Translations under genes and position numbers: made by a program
In this document: in pieces, positions 11,496 through 22,045 of the stretch
Layout of the letters: the number at the start of each line of letters is the position of its first letter
Position numbering within the stretch: position 1 is the stretch's first letter
The notes under the pieces: model-generated
Told to the model about the DNA's origin: nothing
Databases searched by the model: none
What the model saw: only the letters and a program-made list of their open reading frames with translations
Source of the DNA: Phymorhynchus buccinoides
Taxonomy: Eukaryota > Mollusca > Gastropoda > Neogastropoda > Raphitomidae
Direction: 5' to 3'
Length of the DNA: 64,000 nt
Assembly (NCBI GenBank): GCA_017654935.2
Contig: CM065710.1
Span: 19,950,656 to 20,014,655, forward strand

Positions 11496-12056
11496 CTAAG
11501 ACACTAGGAATGGAAAGTTAGTGGAAAAACGAAGGAGGCTATTCACATCCGTCTACAAACATCAGTCATGAACAGGGACCAGGGGGGCTTCCTTTTATGG
11601 ATCTACAAACCCTCGTTTCGCTGATCTTCAGAAGATCGGCGGAAAATCCAGAGAATCGGAGCAGCGAGTGAGACGTTCTCACCTCATTCACTCCGAGGAA
11701 TTAAAGTCCACATGAGTGGACGAAACAGTCGGTGAAAAGGTAATCTGTTCTGTGTTGTGAAAAAAAAGAAAATTGTGTGTCGTACTCTGTATCGTGTCGT
11801 TTTTCTCTTCTTTCTTCTGCTGTCTCTGTGAACTTGATTATCATGATGGAGGTGTGTGGAAGTACCATTTTTGTCGCCCTTTCATCTCAAAGTGCTCGGT
11901 GTTATTGACTGTGACACAACTCCACGGTTTCCGTCTTTTCATGCAATACATATTTCATAATTCCCATACTCTTTGCCTTTGTCAACTTGGATCAAAAATG
12001 TTTAACATCGCATGTTGTCATATTGTTCTCAAAAGTGCTTTGTGTTGCTGGTAGTA
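11411..12056. other. No gene seen
   Basis: Includes a poly-G run (11468-11495). A 93-codon frame (11773-12054) has no recognisable features or splice context. Confidence 0.4.
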
Positions 12057-13463
12057 CAGTGGAACATCCCTTATAAGACCTCCCATTATAAGACTCCCTC
12101 CCACATAAGACCTGCTTCTCTGAGACATTGCCCTTCTTTGTAAGTATTAAAATTACTTCCCTTATTACCTCCCATTATAAGACTCCCTCCCACATAAGAC
12201 CTGCTTCTCTGAGACATTGCCCTTCTTTGTAAGTATTAAAATTACTTCCCTTATAAGACCTCCCATTATAAGACTCCCTCCCACATAAGACCTGCTTCTC
12301 TGAGACATTGCCCTTCTTTGTAAGTATTAAAATTACCTCCCTTGTAAGACCTCCCATTATAAGACTCCCTCCCACATAAGACCTGCTTCTCTGAGACATC
12401 GCCCTTCTTTGTAAGTATTAAAATTACTTCCCTTATAAGACCTCCCATTATAAGACTCCCTCCCACATAAGACCTGCTTCTCTGAGACATTGCCCTTCTT
12501 TGTAAGTATTAAAATTACCTCCCTTATAAGACCTCCCTTATAAGACTCCCTCCCACATAAGACCTGCTTCTCTGAGACATTGCCCTTCTTTGTAAGTATT
12601 AAAATTACCTCCCTTATAAGACCTCCCATTATAAGACTCCCTCCCACATAAGACCTGCTTCTCTGAGACATTGCCCTTCTTTGTAAGTATTAAAATTACC
12701 TCCCTTATAAGACCTCCCATTATAAGACTCCCTCCCACATAAGACCTGCTTCTCTGAGACATTGCCCTTCTTTGTAAGTATTAAAATTACCTCCCTTATA
12801 AGACCTCCCATTATAAGACTCCCTCCCACATAAGACCTGCTTCTCTGAGACATTGCCCTTCTTTGTAAGTATTAAAATTACCTCCCTTATAAGACCTCCC
12901 ATTATAAGACTCCCTCCCACATAAGACCTGCTTCTCTGAGACATTGCCCTTCTTTGTAAGTATTAAAATTACCTCCCTTATAAGACCTCCCATTATGAGA
13001 CTCCCTCCCACATAAGACCTGCTTCTCTGAGACATTGCCCTTCTTTGTAAGTATTAAAATTACCTCCCTTATAAGACCTCCCATTATGAGTCCCTCCCAC
13101 ATAAGACCTGCTTCTCTGAGACATTGCCCTTCTTCGTAAGTATTAAAATTACCTCCCTTATAAGACCTCCCATTATGAGACTCCCTCCCACATAAGACCT
13201 GCTTCTCTGAGACATTGCCCTTCTTTGTAAGTTTTAAAATTACCTCCCTTGATGAAAATCTTTTTAACGTCCTCCGGTCTGGAACAGACACATATGGGAC
13301 ATTAGTAGATATAAAGATGGTGGGAACGATCCTGGAGGCAGTGCAACATGAGAAAAGTCCCAAATTTTTAGCAATAAATTATCTCCCTTATAAGATCCCT
13401 CCCTTATAAGACCTCATTTGGGATGATTTTTGAAGGTCTTATAAGGGGAGGTTGGTTCCACTG
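12057..13463. mobile_element. CAGTGGAACCTCCC element expanded into about 13 internal 91-bp units
   Basis: Starts CAGTGGAACATCCCTTATAA, ends GGTTCCACTG, with TA at both flanks. The interior is 13 tandem units, nearly identical and mostly 91 bp (GACTCCCTCCCACATAAGAC, CTGCTTCTCTGAGACATTGC). The last unit is followed by a ~115-bp foreign segment (13250-13365) before the element's right end. Repeated 74-codon minus-strand frames are artefacts of the units. Confidence 0.92.
13250..13365. repeat. Dispersed ~110-bp segment shared with 43190-43300
   Basis: TAACGTCCTCCGGTCTGGAA, CAGACACATATGGGACATTA and GATCCTGGA are almost identical at both sites. No inverted ends are visible. It sits inside the expanded element here and about 190 bp before another CAGTGGAACCTCCC element at 43487. 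Confidence 0.75.
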
Positions 13464-13547
13464 TAACAGTTTTCCAGTTGGTCTGTATTCATGCTATGTC
13501 TTATTCCCCCGCCCTCTCCTCCCTCTTCAATACGATTTCCCTGTGCT

Positions 13548-13940
13548 CCACAGTGCACAGTGGCACAGAGGTAGCGCGTTCGCCTCCTGTCAAGTAAACC
13601 CGAGTTCGAACCTGGCTACAGGGGATTTTTCTTCTCTCACTTTGCACTAGGCCTTACGGTCTGAACGTGGAGTATTTCCGGGATGAGACGATAAACCGAG
13701 GTCCTGTGTGCCCATGCACTCAGCACACGTTACCCAGTGGCAACGAAAAAGTTGTCATTTGGTCAAAATTTACCCCCCCCCTCCCCCCCTTTCCTTCCTC
13801 AGTCACAAAAATCGCATGCAAAATTATTTTTAAATTTGGGTGACGTGCCTCTGGCTGCGACACGCTCTCCAGGTGGGAGCAACCCGAATTTCACAGAGAC
13901 GCCTCTGTGACTATAAAGTACCTAATACCTGTCTGGGATT
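13548..13940 (+). mobile_element. tRNA-derived SINE, full length
   Basis: The tRNA-like head (GTGGCACAGAGGTAGCGCG; B-box-like GAGTTCGAACCTGG) at about 13558-13615 is followed by a body with GTGGCAACGAAAAAGTTGTC, a conserved 3' domain (CTGGCTGCGACACGCTCTCC, AGGTGGGAGCAACCCGAATT) and a TACCTAATACCTG tail. Confidence 0.82.
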
Positions 13941-13944
13941 GCTG

Positions 13945-14670
13945 TATATTCATCACGTACAGGGTGTCTCAACCAAAGATTCTAAAAGGGTAAGATGGAC
14001 TACTTAAGAGCTCGGCGAACCGGGCTGATCGAGTTATCGTTAGTGGGGACAGTACACTATTCACAGTGGAGGCTATCCAAAAACTCGGACTGGAACTTGA
14101 ACGGAGAATTCAACTGGCCTATCGACGTGTAAAATGTGTCCTGTTTAAAAGGGACATAACCAGTGTTTCTGTCCTCACTAATATAGGGAAAAGAGACCGG
14201 ATGCTTATCTTCCCCTATACAGTCTTTGTCTCAACCAAAGTCGTAACCCACAACATTGGTAACATTAAAAAAAAATCAGTAATCAAGTTACCACTTTGAT
14301 TTTTTTAATTTTTTTTAATAAGATTCAATGCATGAAAGATACCAACAATTTGTTTTTAGCAAGAATCCTTCGACTGCTCCAGAAATGAACAGTTTCCATG
14401 GTAACCCATTATTGGAAAAAGCCTTTTTTTTTTCGGGTGCAAAAAAAACCCACTTGCAATTTCAATCTTCCATTGCTATTTCAATTTCTACAGTATCCAG
14501 ACCCGATTGTCGTTCATATGTGGGCTCAAAAAGTTGGGATATATTATAGTACGGTCTTGCATTTCAATTTCAGGGCACAAAAAAAAAAGAAGTCATTTTT
14601 GAGAAACAGTTTGCAGACAATTGCAATTTTTCTGCGAGTGTTTTTACCTCTAAAAGTGACCTTTCTATAT
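13945..14670. other. No recognised gene; possible old repeat
   Basis: 13950-14250 is bracketed by GTCTCAACCAAAG at 13977 and 14230, perhaps ends of an old element. Short frames (77-97 codons) show no family match. Confidence 0.4.
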
Positions 14671-14671
14671 A

Positions 14672-14844
14672 CAGTAGAACCTCCCTTATAGCACCGTCAA
14701 AAACCATCCAAAATGAGGTCTTTTAGGGAGGGGTCTTATAATGGAGGTAATTTTAATACTTACACAGAAGGGCAAAGTCTTAGAGAAGTAGGTCTTATGT
14801 GGGAGGGAGTCTTATAACGGGGTCTTATAAGGGAGGTTCCACTG
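14672..14844. mobile_element. CAGTAGAACCTCCC element, single-unit copy
   Basis: CAGTAGAACCTCCCTTATAG to GGAGGTTCCACTG, flanked by TATA/TATATA. One internal unit. Confidence 0.88.
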
Positions 14845-14849
14845 TATAT

Positions 14850-15329
14850 ATAAACTAGTTCACGAAATAAAGTTGGGGGGAAATTACATAGCCCAAAGAA
14901 GGAAATGTCGGTTTTCAAGGTCAAACTTCAAGGTCAAGGTCAGCACGGTGTTGATTAACGAAAGGAAGCTTCCTTTTCAAGCTGTCTACCCCTCTGCCAA
15001 TTTTAATCAAAATCCAAACAGTATTTAAGATAATCGATACACAGACAGACACACACACAGACACACACACACCGATCGCAATACCTGGCCTCTGGCTGGG
15101 TAAAAAGGGTTACCACAGAAACCTATTTACATTTCTAGAGTTATCCGAGGCATCTTTGAAAGAACAATTTGTTTCAAGCTTTCATGCATCGACTCTTCTC
15201 CATAAACCTGGAAAATCAAAAGGATACCTTCATAATAAACACAATAAATTATTAACCATTTTGTGGGTTACATTTTGTTTTTTCGAGTCACCTTTATGAT
15301 GTGTATGTTCTCTGCTTGCATTCACTTCT
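14850..15329. other. No gene seen; degraded repeat with AAGGTCAAGGTC
   Basis: Includes CTTCAAGGTCAAGGTCAGCA and a (CA)n tract at 15047-15072 ending near CTGGCCTCTGGCTGGGTAAA. This looks like a dispersed repeat tail; no coding signal. Confidence 0.45.
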
Positions 15330-15880
15330 CAGACCCGTTTACTCTACTCTTTTCGAGTAGTATTCTACTCAATTTGGACCTCTACTACTCTTCAAAATTG
15401 AAAATAATGCTCTGATTACTCATTTTTCAGTGACCATTGTTTGATGGTTTAACTTTTTAAGCCCCTGATTCCGCCCATGACATCCATTACTTTCTCCTAC
15501 CAAGCCGTCTAAAACCGCCCCCGTACACCCACTTCGTTATGTATTTTGGAGTTAAAATTGCAATATTAAAAAGTCGATATCACATAACAAAAACATTGCA
15601 GGTTAAACATTCTTCATTTATATACAAACCCTGGACATTTGAAGTCAATCTATCAAGTAGTTATTTTTTAATATTTTTTTAAACAAAGTACCCCATTTTG
15701 GGCCCAGTTTACCAACATTAATTTGGTGGTTACAGGGAGTAGAGTCGTCATTTTAATCGGGATTACAAGCGTTAATGAATAAAACCAAATGTCTTTGATA
15801 AAAGTACACATTTTGAGCCACAGCTACTCATTTCAGCTCTCCAGACTACTCCAGACTTGTGTAGGGGGTGAGCAGGTCTG
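15330..15880. mobile_element. CAGACCTGTTTAC-family element with a nested TTAA element
   Basis: Outer ends CAGACCCGTTTACTCTACTC and GAGCAGGTCTG. The core (TTTTCGAGTAGTATTCTACT) matches the uninterrupted copies at 22095-22304, 44522-44731, 54758-54957 and 59075-59282. The outer element is split at GATGGTTTAA|TGAATAAAA by a ~325-bp insert (15449-15775) flanked by TTAA on both sides. Confidence 0.85.
15449..15775. mobile_element. TTAA-flanked element nested in the previous one
   Basis: Begins TTAACTTTTTAAGCCCCTGA, ends GATTACAAGCGTTAA. A reverse-orientation copy lies at 49540-49876, also between TTAA sites and inside another element. Target choice and size suggest a piggyBac-like non-autonomous family. 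Confidence 0.82.
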
Positions 15881-16019
15881 GTGTCTTCTTCGTTTCCTGT
15901 GAACAATGTGTGCACCTTTTCTGCACTGGGCGTTGTCATTATGGCGATACGAGCAACAGAAATTGATTTGTGATTGTTTATTGATGAATGAATAATAAAG
16001 GCATGAAGATGTTGAGGAC

Positions 16020-16400
16020 TGCGAGTGTGTGTGTTGTTTAATATTTGCTGCCTTTTCAGTTTAAATGTGTGTGTTTGCGTTGTTCATTTGCTAGCTTTTC
16101 AGTTTAAATTATGTGTGTGTGTGTGTTGTTTATTTGCTAGCTTTTCAGTTTAAATGTGTGTGTGTGTTGTTTATTTGCTAGCTTTTCAGTTTAAATGTGT
16201 GTGTGTGTGTGTTGTTTATGTGCTACCTTTTCAGTTTAAATGTGTGTGTGCGTGTGTGTTGTTTATGCGTTACCTTTTCAGTTTAAATGTGTGTGTGCGT
16301 GTGTGTTGTTTATGTGCTACCTTTTCAGTTTAAAAAATGTGTGTGTGAGTGCGTGTGTGTGTGTGAGTGAAGGTGTTCTTTCCTTTCACTTTAACTTAAG
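16020..16400. repeat. ~50-bp tandem repeat with (GT)n
   Basis: About seven units of GTTGTTTATTTGCTAGCTTTTCAGTTTAAAT joined by GT tracts. The 63-codon frame at 16240-16431 is repeat-born. Confidence 0.9.
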
Positions 16401-16604
16401 TGCGTGTGTGTGCGCGCGGATGCATTCATAAAGCTGATCTTCGTTATAAAAAAGTGTTCACAAAGCCATTGGAATGTAAAGTATTGCACATTTCAATGCT
16501 TTAATCACTCAAACAACTGAGATAATTTGATACACAAACAGAACGCTTCTGCCATAACCAAAAAAAAGAAGAAAAAAAGCTCTCTTCACAGACATTTATA
16601 AGAT

Positions 16605-17270
16605 TCTTCTTCTTCTGTGTTCCCAGGCCATATGGCCATAATGGGTAAGGTACATATGTGTCCGGTTTTCAGTTTTCACTGCGTACAGCCGACACATTCT
16701 GATTTCAGAGGAGCTCAAAGGAGAAAAATTATTGGGAAGATTTTTTTTTTAAAGCAGGAGAATGGGCCAATAAGTCACAAAGATAGCAGATGATAAAAGC
16801 AAAAGGAAAAGGCAGAGTCAAAGAGAGTGACAGATTAGAGGAAGCTACAAGCACAGAACTTCCAGAAGGTGGAACTATTTTTTCTGTATTAGTGTATATA
16901 AGCTGCATCCCCTAAATTGACAACATATTAGGTATTTATTCACATATAAGCCACACCAATTTATAAGCCGCAGAGAAAATTGTATGTGCACAAACCAACA
17001 CAAATAGAGAAATTATCCTATCAGAACATTAAGTATTTAATGCTCTCAGACACTTTGAACATGAGATTTGAATCTATTGACTACCAAAACCAGTTTTGAG
17101 TCTAAAGAAGCTCAAAATAGGCTGAAGAATGTGGCCAGAAACAGATTTAATCATACTGATAAATGTAGAATGGAAAAAAATCCACAGATAAGCCGCATCA
17201 GTCTATGGGCCAAAGTTGAGGAAAAAAGTAGCGGCTTATAGTCCGCATTTTACGGGTAATAAAGTAATTT
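16605..17270 (-). mobile_element. GTGTCGGCTG-family repeat followed by a TATAAGCCGC element
   Basis: 16605-16885 is the minus orientation of the family at 3640. It runs into 16895-17265 (TATATAAGCTGCATCCCC... TTATAGTCCGCATTTTACGG). The same pair recurs at 30940-31585. The 3' side ends AATAAAGTAATTTTGACTTT plus (CA)n, a retrotransposon-like tail. Confidence 0.65.
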
Positions 17271-18320
17271 TGACTTTGACGCACACACACACACACACAC
17301 ACAAAGCAAAACACGTACACCAGGGGTGTCTAAAGTCACTTTTTCTCTCGTTTCTCATTATCTAACAAGGCCCATGAACTTGGCAAAGGCGCGCGCGCAG
17401 AATATTGCACATATTTCCAAAGCGAACAAACCAGCTAGATTTCTTGGTATCAACTATCACACATAAAATGAACTGAACTTTTCAAAGTTAACACTGTCAT
17501 GATGTGGGAGGGGGGGGGGGGGGGGGAGGGGGCTGGTGGATAAAAAAGCTTCCAAGATATACAACATAATTATTCTGAAACCCACGCTGGTGGACACACA
17601 CACACGCACGTATGCACACACACACAATGTTCTACTAATAAACAGAATAACATACTGTGAAAAAACATGCTTGCATACAGCTACATAGTTACACACAGTA
17701 ATTTGTACATATTCGAGATTCTCTCATGAAACAGTCATAATTAACTTGCAACCCTCAAAAATACACACACCGCGTAATTCAAATTAAAAAACCTTTAACA
17801 GAAGAGCAGACAACAGAATAAACGTTTGACTGGCAAACTTACAAGCTCATTTAGGCAGTGAGCTTCAACGAGATGCGCATGTGTGTATGTGTGTGTGAGT
17901 GGGTGTGTGTGTGTGTGTGTGTATGTGAGTGTGGGTGGGTGAGAGCATGCCTGCATTGTCAGTGTGACACAACTTTGCACTTTGCATTATAAACTGGAGG
18001 AGCACCAAGTACGGATCTGACTGAAAGATTAGATTCGCTCTCTTTACATTAAGAAAAAGCAGACAGTTCAGAACTAGTAAAACACACACACACTCCCTCT
18101 CCCTCTCCCCCCCCCCTCTCTCTCTCTGTGTGACAAAAACACACATGCATACACACAGAGAGGCTTGCACCGCATTTCTCTCTGCCAGATCACTGAACGA
18201 TGCATTCATTCTCACGCTGGGTTTCACACAATGAACCATTTCAAATCAAGAGGCTAATAATAATAATAATAAAAAAGAAGTCTGTCTTAACCCCTTCACT
18301 GCCAGAGAGAAACTAAGGAA
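17271..18320. other. No gene seen; simple repeats
   Basis: (CA)n at 17281-17303, a G run at 17508-17526, CA/GT tracts at 17600-17630 and 17878-17945, and CT-rich tracts at 18090-18128. Short cysteine- and histidine-rich frames come from these tracts. Confidence 0.5.
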
Positions 18321-18321
18321 G

Positions 18322-18492
18322 TACCGTATTTAACGGACTACAAGGCGCACCTGATTATAAGGCGCACACCCCAAATCTTACAAAATCACATTTTGTTGTT
18401 ATAGCTTCTTACTATATTGTCAGTCACATTATAAGGCGCAGGGGTCTCGGTCTAGGGAAAAAGTATCGCCTTATAGTCCGTAAAATACGGTA
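18322..18492. mobile_element. TACCGTATTTAACGGACTACAAG element
   Basis: Inverted ends TACCGTATTTAACGGACTA and ATAGTCCGTAAAATACGGTA. The core has AAGGCGCACCTGATTATAAG. Complete copy. Confidence 0.88.
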
Positions 18493-18661
18493 CCCTTTTT
18501 TTTTTGTATTATAGCATTGAAAACAGACCTGTTAAAATAATAGTCTAGAGATAATATATCTTTCCTGACTTGTCTGGAAAAAAACAAAAAAACAGCATTC
18601 CACCAGAGTTATTGTGACATCATCAATGACATCATACTGCCCATAGTAGACATGGGGCAGG

Positions 18662-19161
18662 NNNNNNNNNNNNNNNNNNNNNNNNNNNNNNNNNNNNNNN
18701 NNNNNNNNNNNNNNNNNNNNNNNNNNNNNNNNNNNNNNNNNNNNNNNNNNNNNNNNNNNNNNNNNNNNNNNNNNNNNNNNNNNNNNNNNNNNNNNNNNNN
18801 NNNNNNNNNNNNNNNNNNNNNNNNNNNNNNNNNNNNNNNNNNNNNNNNNNNNNNNNNNNNNNNNNNNNNNNNNNNNNNNNNNNNNNNNNNNNNNNNNNNN
18901 NNNNNNNNNNNNNNNNNNNNNNNNNNNNNNNNNNNNNNNNNNNNNNNNNNNNNNNNNNNNNNNNNNNNNNNNNNNNNNNNNNNNNNNNNNNNNNNNNNNN
19001 NNNNNNNNNNNNNNNNNNNNNNNNNNNNNNNNNNNNNNNNNNNNNNNNNNNNNNNNNNNNNNNNNNNNNNNNNNNNNNNNNNNNNNNNNNNNNNNNNNNN
19101 NNNNNNNNNNNNNNNNNNNNNNNNNNNNNNNNNNNNNNNNNNNNNNNNNNNNNNNNNNNNN
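18662..19161. other. Assembly gap of exactly 500 N
   Basis: Fixed-length placeholder; the true distance between the flanks is unknown. The right flank begins with a GCAGTGGGTGGATGCCTCGTG repeat also present at 3675. Confidence 0.99.
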
Positions 19162-19164
19162 AAA

Positions 19165-19995
19165 AGACTTCGAAGGTATGGCAGTGGGTGGATGCCTCGT
19201 GCCTCCACTCAATCAATCAAAGGTATTGTCTTTAAAACATAAAGAAATTCTTTGTGTGGCATGCACATTAAACACATATATAAACATATAAATAATAAGA
19301 CATTCCATAATATACAGAGTAGAATAACATAATAAGAATTACACATGTAGCCAAACAATGGTATGACACACCACTCATCACACCACCCCCTCTCAACACC
19401 ATGAACACACCAACCTGTCCCCTTCCCCACATATATTATTCAAAATCTCCACCCTCAACCACGCATCTCCCCCATCACACACACACAGACACGTCACAGC
19501 TAAACAAACAACAATTGAGCTATAAAAGTAATACAGTAATAGGACAACAAACAAAATTTATAAATATGGGGTACATAAAAACAAAGTTTAGATTATAAAA
19601 ACCAAGTGCTGAATACTCTGAATAATGTAAAATAATGTATGCTAAAGTCAACACACATTCACCACACCTAGCTCTCTCTCTCTCTCTTCGCTCTTCCCCG
19701 CCCATCCCTCTTCTCCCGCCTATCTCTCTCTCTCTCGCTCTCTCTCGTCTCTCTCTCTCTCACCACACACTCTCTCACACACACACGCTTAACACAGGAC
19801 TGGAGCACACAATCTGCATAAAAGTAATAATGGGACAATATGCATAAAACAAAATTAAAATGAATAATATCCCAAGCATAATACATAAAAACAAAGTTTA
19901 GATGTATAAAAACCAATACTGAATACTAGAACAATGAATTAAAATGTATGCTAAAACAGTCAACACACATTCACCCTAGCTCTCTCGGGTGAAGA
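19165..19995. repeat. AT/CA-rich stretch with a ~100-bp direct repeat
   Basis: 19575-19670 and 19885-19980 share ACATAAAAACAAAGTTTAGA, CTGAATACT, TGTATGCTAAA and GTCAACACACATTCACC. CT-rich simple sequence lies between. No gene seen. Confidence 0.6.
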
Positions 19996-19999
19996 CATG

Positions 20000-20283
20000 A
20001 AATCCTTCCTGATTTGTCTGAATGGCTCCCTTCAGTTTGCAAAAGCAGATGTGAGGAGTGCGTTCTGACTGGCATACATATTGGTCACAGCTGTATGACC
20101 CATTCTTATCTTTTAAAGGGAGGGGAAAGACCCCATTGTTTCGCTAGCGACTGTTTTGATACTTTAAAACATGTGCTTACCGAGTGCGACGACCTCAGTG
20201 AAATAAGAGAACAATATTTTACAAAGATGTCACTCGCTAAGCTTTTTAGAGATGTTCAAGTGTCTGTGATATTCCAGTTTTGA
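20000..20283 (+). pseudogene. Non-LTR retrotransposon fragment, C-terminal end
   Basis: The reading frame to the stop at 20283 contains CKSRCEECVLTGIHIGHS, THSYLLKGG and KHVLTECDD, followed by IREQYF. This matches the C-terminal region (post-RNase H, cysteine/histidine-rich) of jockey/I/Nimb-type LINE polyproteins. Only about 90 codons remain; reverse transcriptase and endonuclease are absent, so it is a dead 5'-truncated piece. Confidence 0.8.
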
Positions 20284-20530
20284 ACCCTTTCGCCGCCAGC
20301 CATTTTACATAAGAATTTTCCCATTAATCTTACCTGGGTAGAGAACAAAAAATCATCTTCAATATTGGAAATTCCTCTGTGACGTGCATAGAGCAAGGCA
20401 TATCCTTACTTCCCAAAATTAAGAAAATGGGGTCCTTGGATTAACAGACCCTGGTTTTATGCCCTTTAGCAACATTGGTGTTAAATCACTGTGGTGCAAA
20501 AAATGCGACATTGGCGGTGAAAGGGGTGGC
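20284..20530. mobile_element. CCCTTTCGCCGCCA element, reverse relative of the TTAA family
   Basis: AACCCTTTCGCCGCCAGCC to GACATTGGCGGTGAAAGGGG with the family's internal GGGTCCTTGGATTAACAG. The TTAA sites are eroded. Confidence 0.72.
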
Positions 20531-20681
20531 GTAAAGGAAGTGAATATTTTTTTATAAGATTTAGTTTGATCGTTTTTTAGAAATGTGTTTGTGGTTTAGC
20601 GTGGGAGAGCTGTTCTATTTTGTGCTTTGACACACAGTGAATAGCTCAGATATCACCGTTTATGGTGGCCGGGGCTTGTCT

Positions 20682-21844
20682 CTTTTAACCATCTTATTTT
20701 AACTATCTTATTTTAACTATCGTATTTTAACTATCTTATTTTAACTATCGTATTTCAACTATCTTATTTCAACTATCTTATTTTAACTATCGTATTTTAA
20801 CTATCTTATTTTAACTATCGTATTTCAACTATCTTATTTCAACTATCGTATTTTAACTATCGTATTTTAACTATCTTATTTTAACTATCGTATTTTAACT
20901 ATCGTATTTTAACTATCGTATTTTAACTATCGTATTTTAACTATCTTATTTTAACTATCGTATTTTAACTATCGTATTTTAACTATCGTATTTTAACTAT
21001 CGTATTTTAACTATCGTATTTTAACTATCGTATTTTAACTATCGTATTTTAACTATCGTATTTTAACTATCGTATTTTAACTATCGTATTTTAACTATCG
21101 TATTTCAACTATCTTATTTTAACTATCGTATTTTAACTATCGTATTTTAACTATCGTATTTTAACTATCGTATTTTAACTATCGTATTTTAACTATCTTA
21201 TTTTAACTATCGTATTTTAACTATCGTATTTTAACTATCTTATTTTAACTATCGTATTTTAACTATCGTATTTTAACTATCGTATTTTAACTATCGTATT
21301 TTAACTATCTTATTTTAACTATCTTATTTTAACTATCTTATTTTAACTATCTTATTTTAACTATCGTATTTGTAACTATCTTATTTCAACTATCGTATTT
21401 TAACTATCGTATTTTAACTATCGTATTTTAACTATCTTATTTCAACTATCGTATTTTAACTATCGTATTTTAACTATCTTATTTTAACTATCTTATTTTA
21501 ACTATCGTATTTTAACTATCTTATTTTAACTATCGTATTTTAACTATCTTATTTGTATTTTAACTATCTTATTTTTAACAATCGTATTTTAACTTTCTTA
21601 TTTGAACTATCTTATTTTAACTATCTTATTTTAACTATCGTATTTTAACTATCGTATTTTAACTATCGTATTTTAACTATCGTATTTTAACTATCGTATT
21701 TTAACTATCGTATTTTAACTATCGTATTTTAACTATCGTATTTTAACTATCTTATTTTAACTATCGTATTTTAACTATCGTATTTTAACTATCTTATTTT
21801 AACTATCGTATTTTAACTTTCGTATTTGAACTATCTTATTTGAG
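20682..21844. repeat. 14-bp satellite (TATTTTAACTATCG/T), about 83 units
   Basis: Nearly uninterrupted tandem array of TATTTTAACTATCG alternating with TATTTTAACTATCT variants. On the minus strand it is GATAGTTAAAATAC/A and begins at the ADAM10 stop codon (AGA TAG CTC AAA TAA GAT AGT). If the ADAM10 transcript is read through here, the first ~1.2 kb of its 3' UTR is this satellite. Every frame of the unit contains stops. Confidence 0.97.
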
Positions 21845-22045
21845 CTATCTCATCTGGTGAAGGCTGTACGCACCCTGTCCTGCTCCTCGGCGGTGGCGTC
21901 GTCGCAGGGTGAGGGTGGTGCTCAGCTTGCGGGCCTTGGACTTGCGGGGGTTGGAGCTGGGGGTGTGCACTGCGCACACCTTGATGAACACCGACATCAC
22001 CACGATCAGCCCCAGGCTGATCAGCAGCACCGCCCACCAATGGAT
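21845..22045 (-). CDS. ADAM10: ADAM10 last exon: transmembrane helix and cytoplasmic tail
   Basis: Acceptor GACCTTCCAG|ATCCATTGG; 66 codons and a TAG at 21847-21845. It starts with [20 protein letters not shown], continues [13 protein letters not shown] (human: AHWWAVLL..., [14 protein letters not shown]), then a Lys/Arg-rich tail containing TLRRRHRR and ending AYSLHQMR (human ends SYQMGHMRR). The arginine cluster corresponds to the ER-retention motif described for ADAM10. The stop codon is also the first unit of the 14-bp satellite that follows. Confidence 0.95.
   Translation of the reverse strand: MHWWAVLLISLGLIVVMSVFIKVCAVHTPSSNPRKSKARKLSTTLTLRRRHRRGAGQGAYSLHQMR

Noticed and set aside
12175..13363. 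Repeated 74-codon minus frames
   Set aside because: They are translations of the 91-bp units of an amplified MITE; the unit is not a multiple of three and each frame closes after 2.5 units.
18532..19242. Four frames of about 200 codons around 18.6-19.2 kb
   Set aside because: They consist of the 500-N gap with short random ends.
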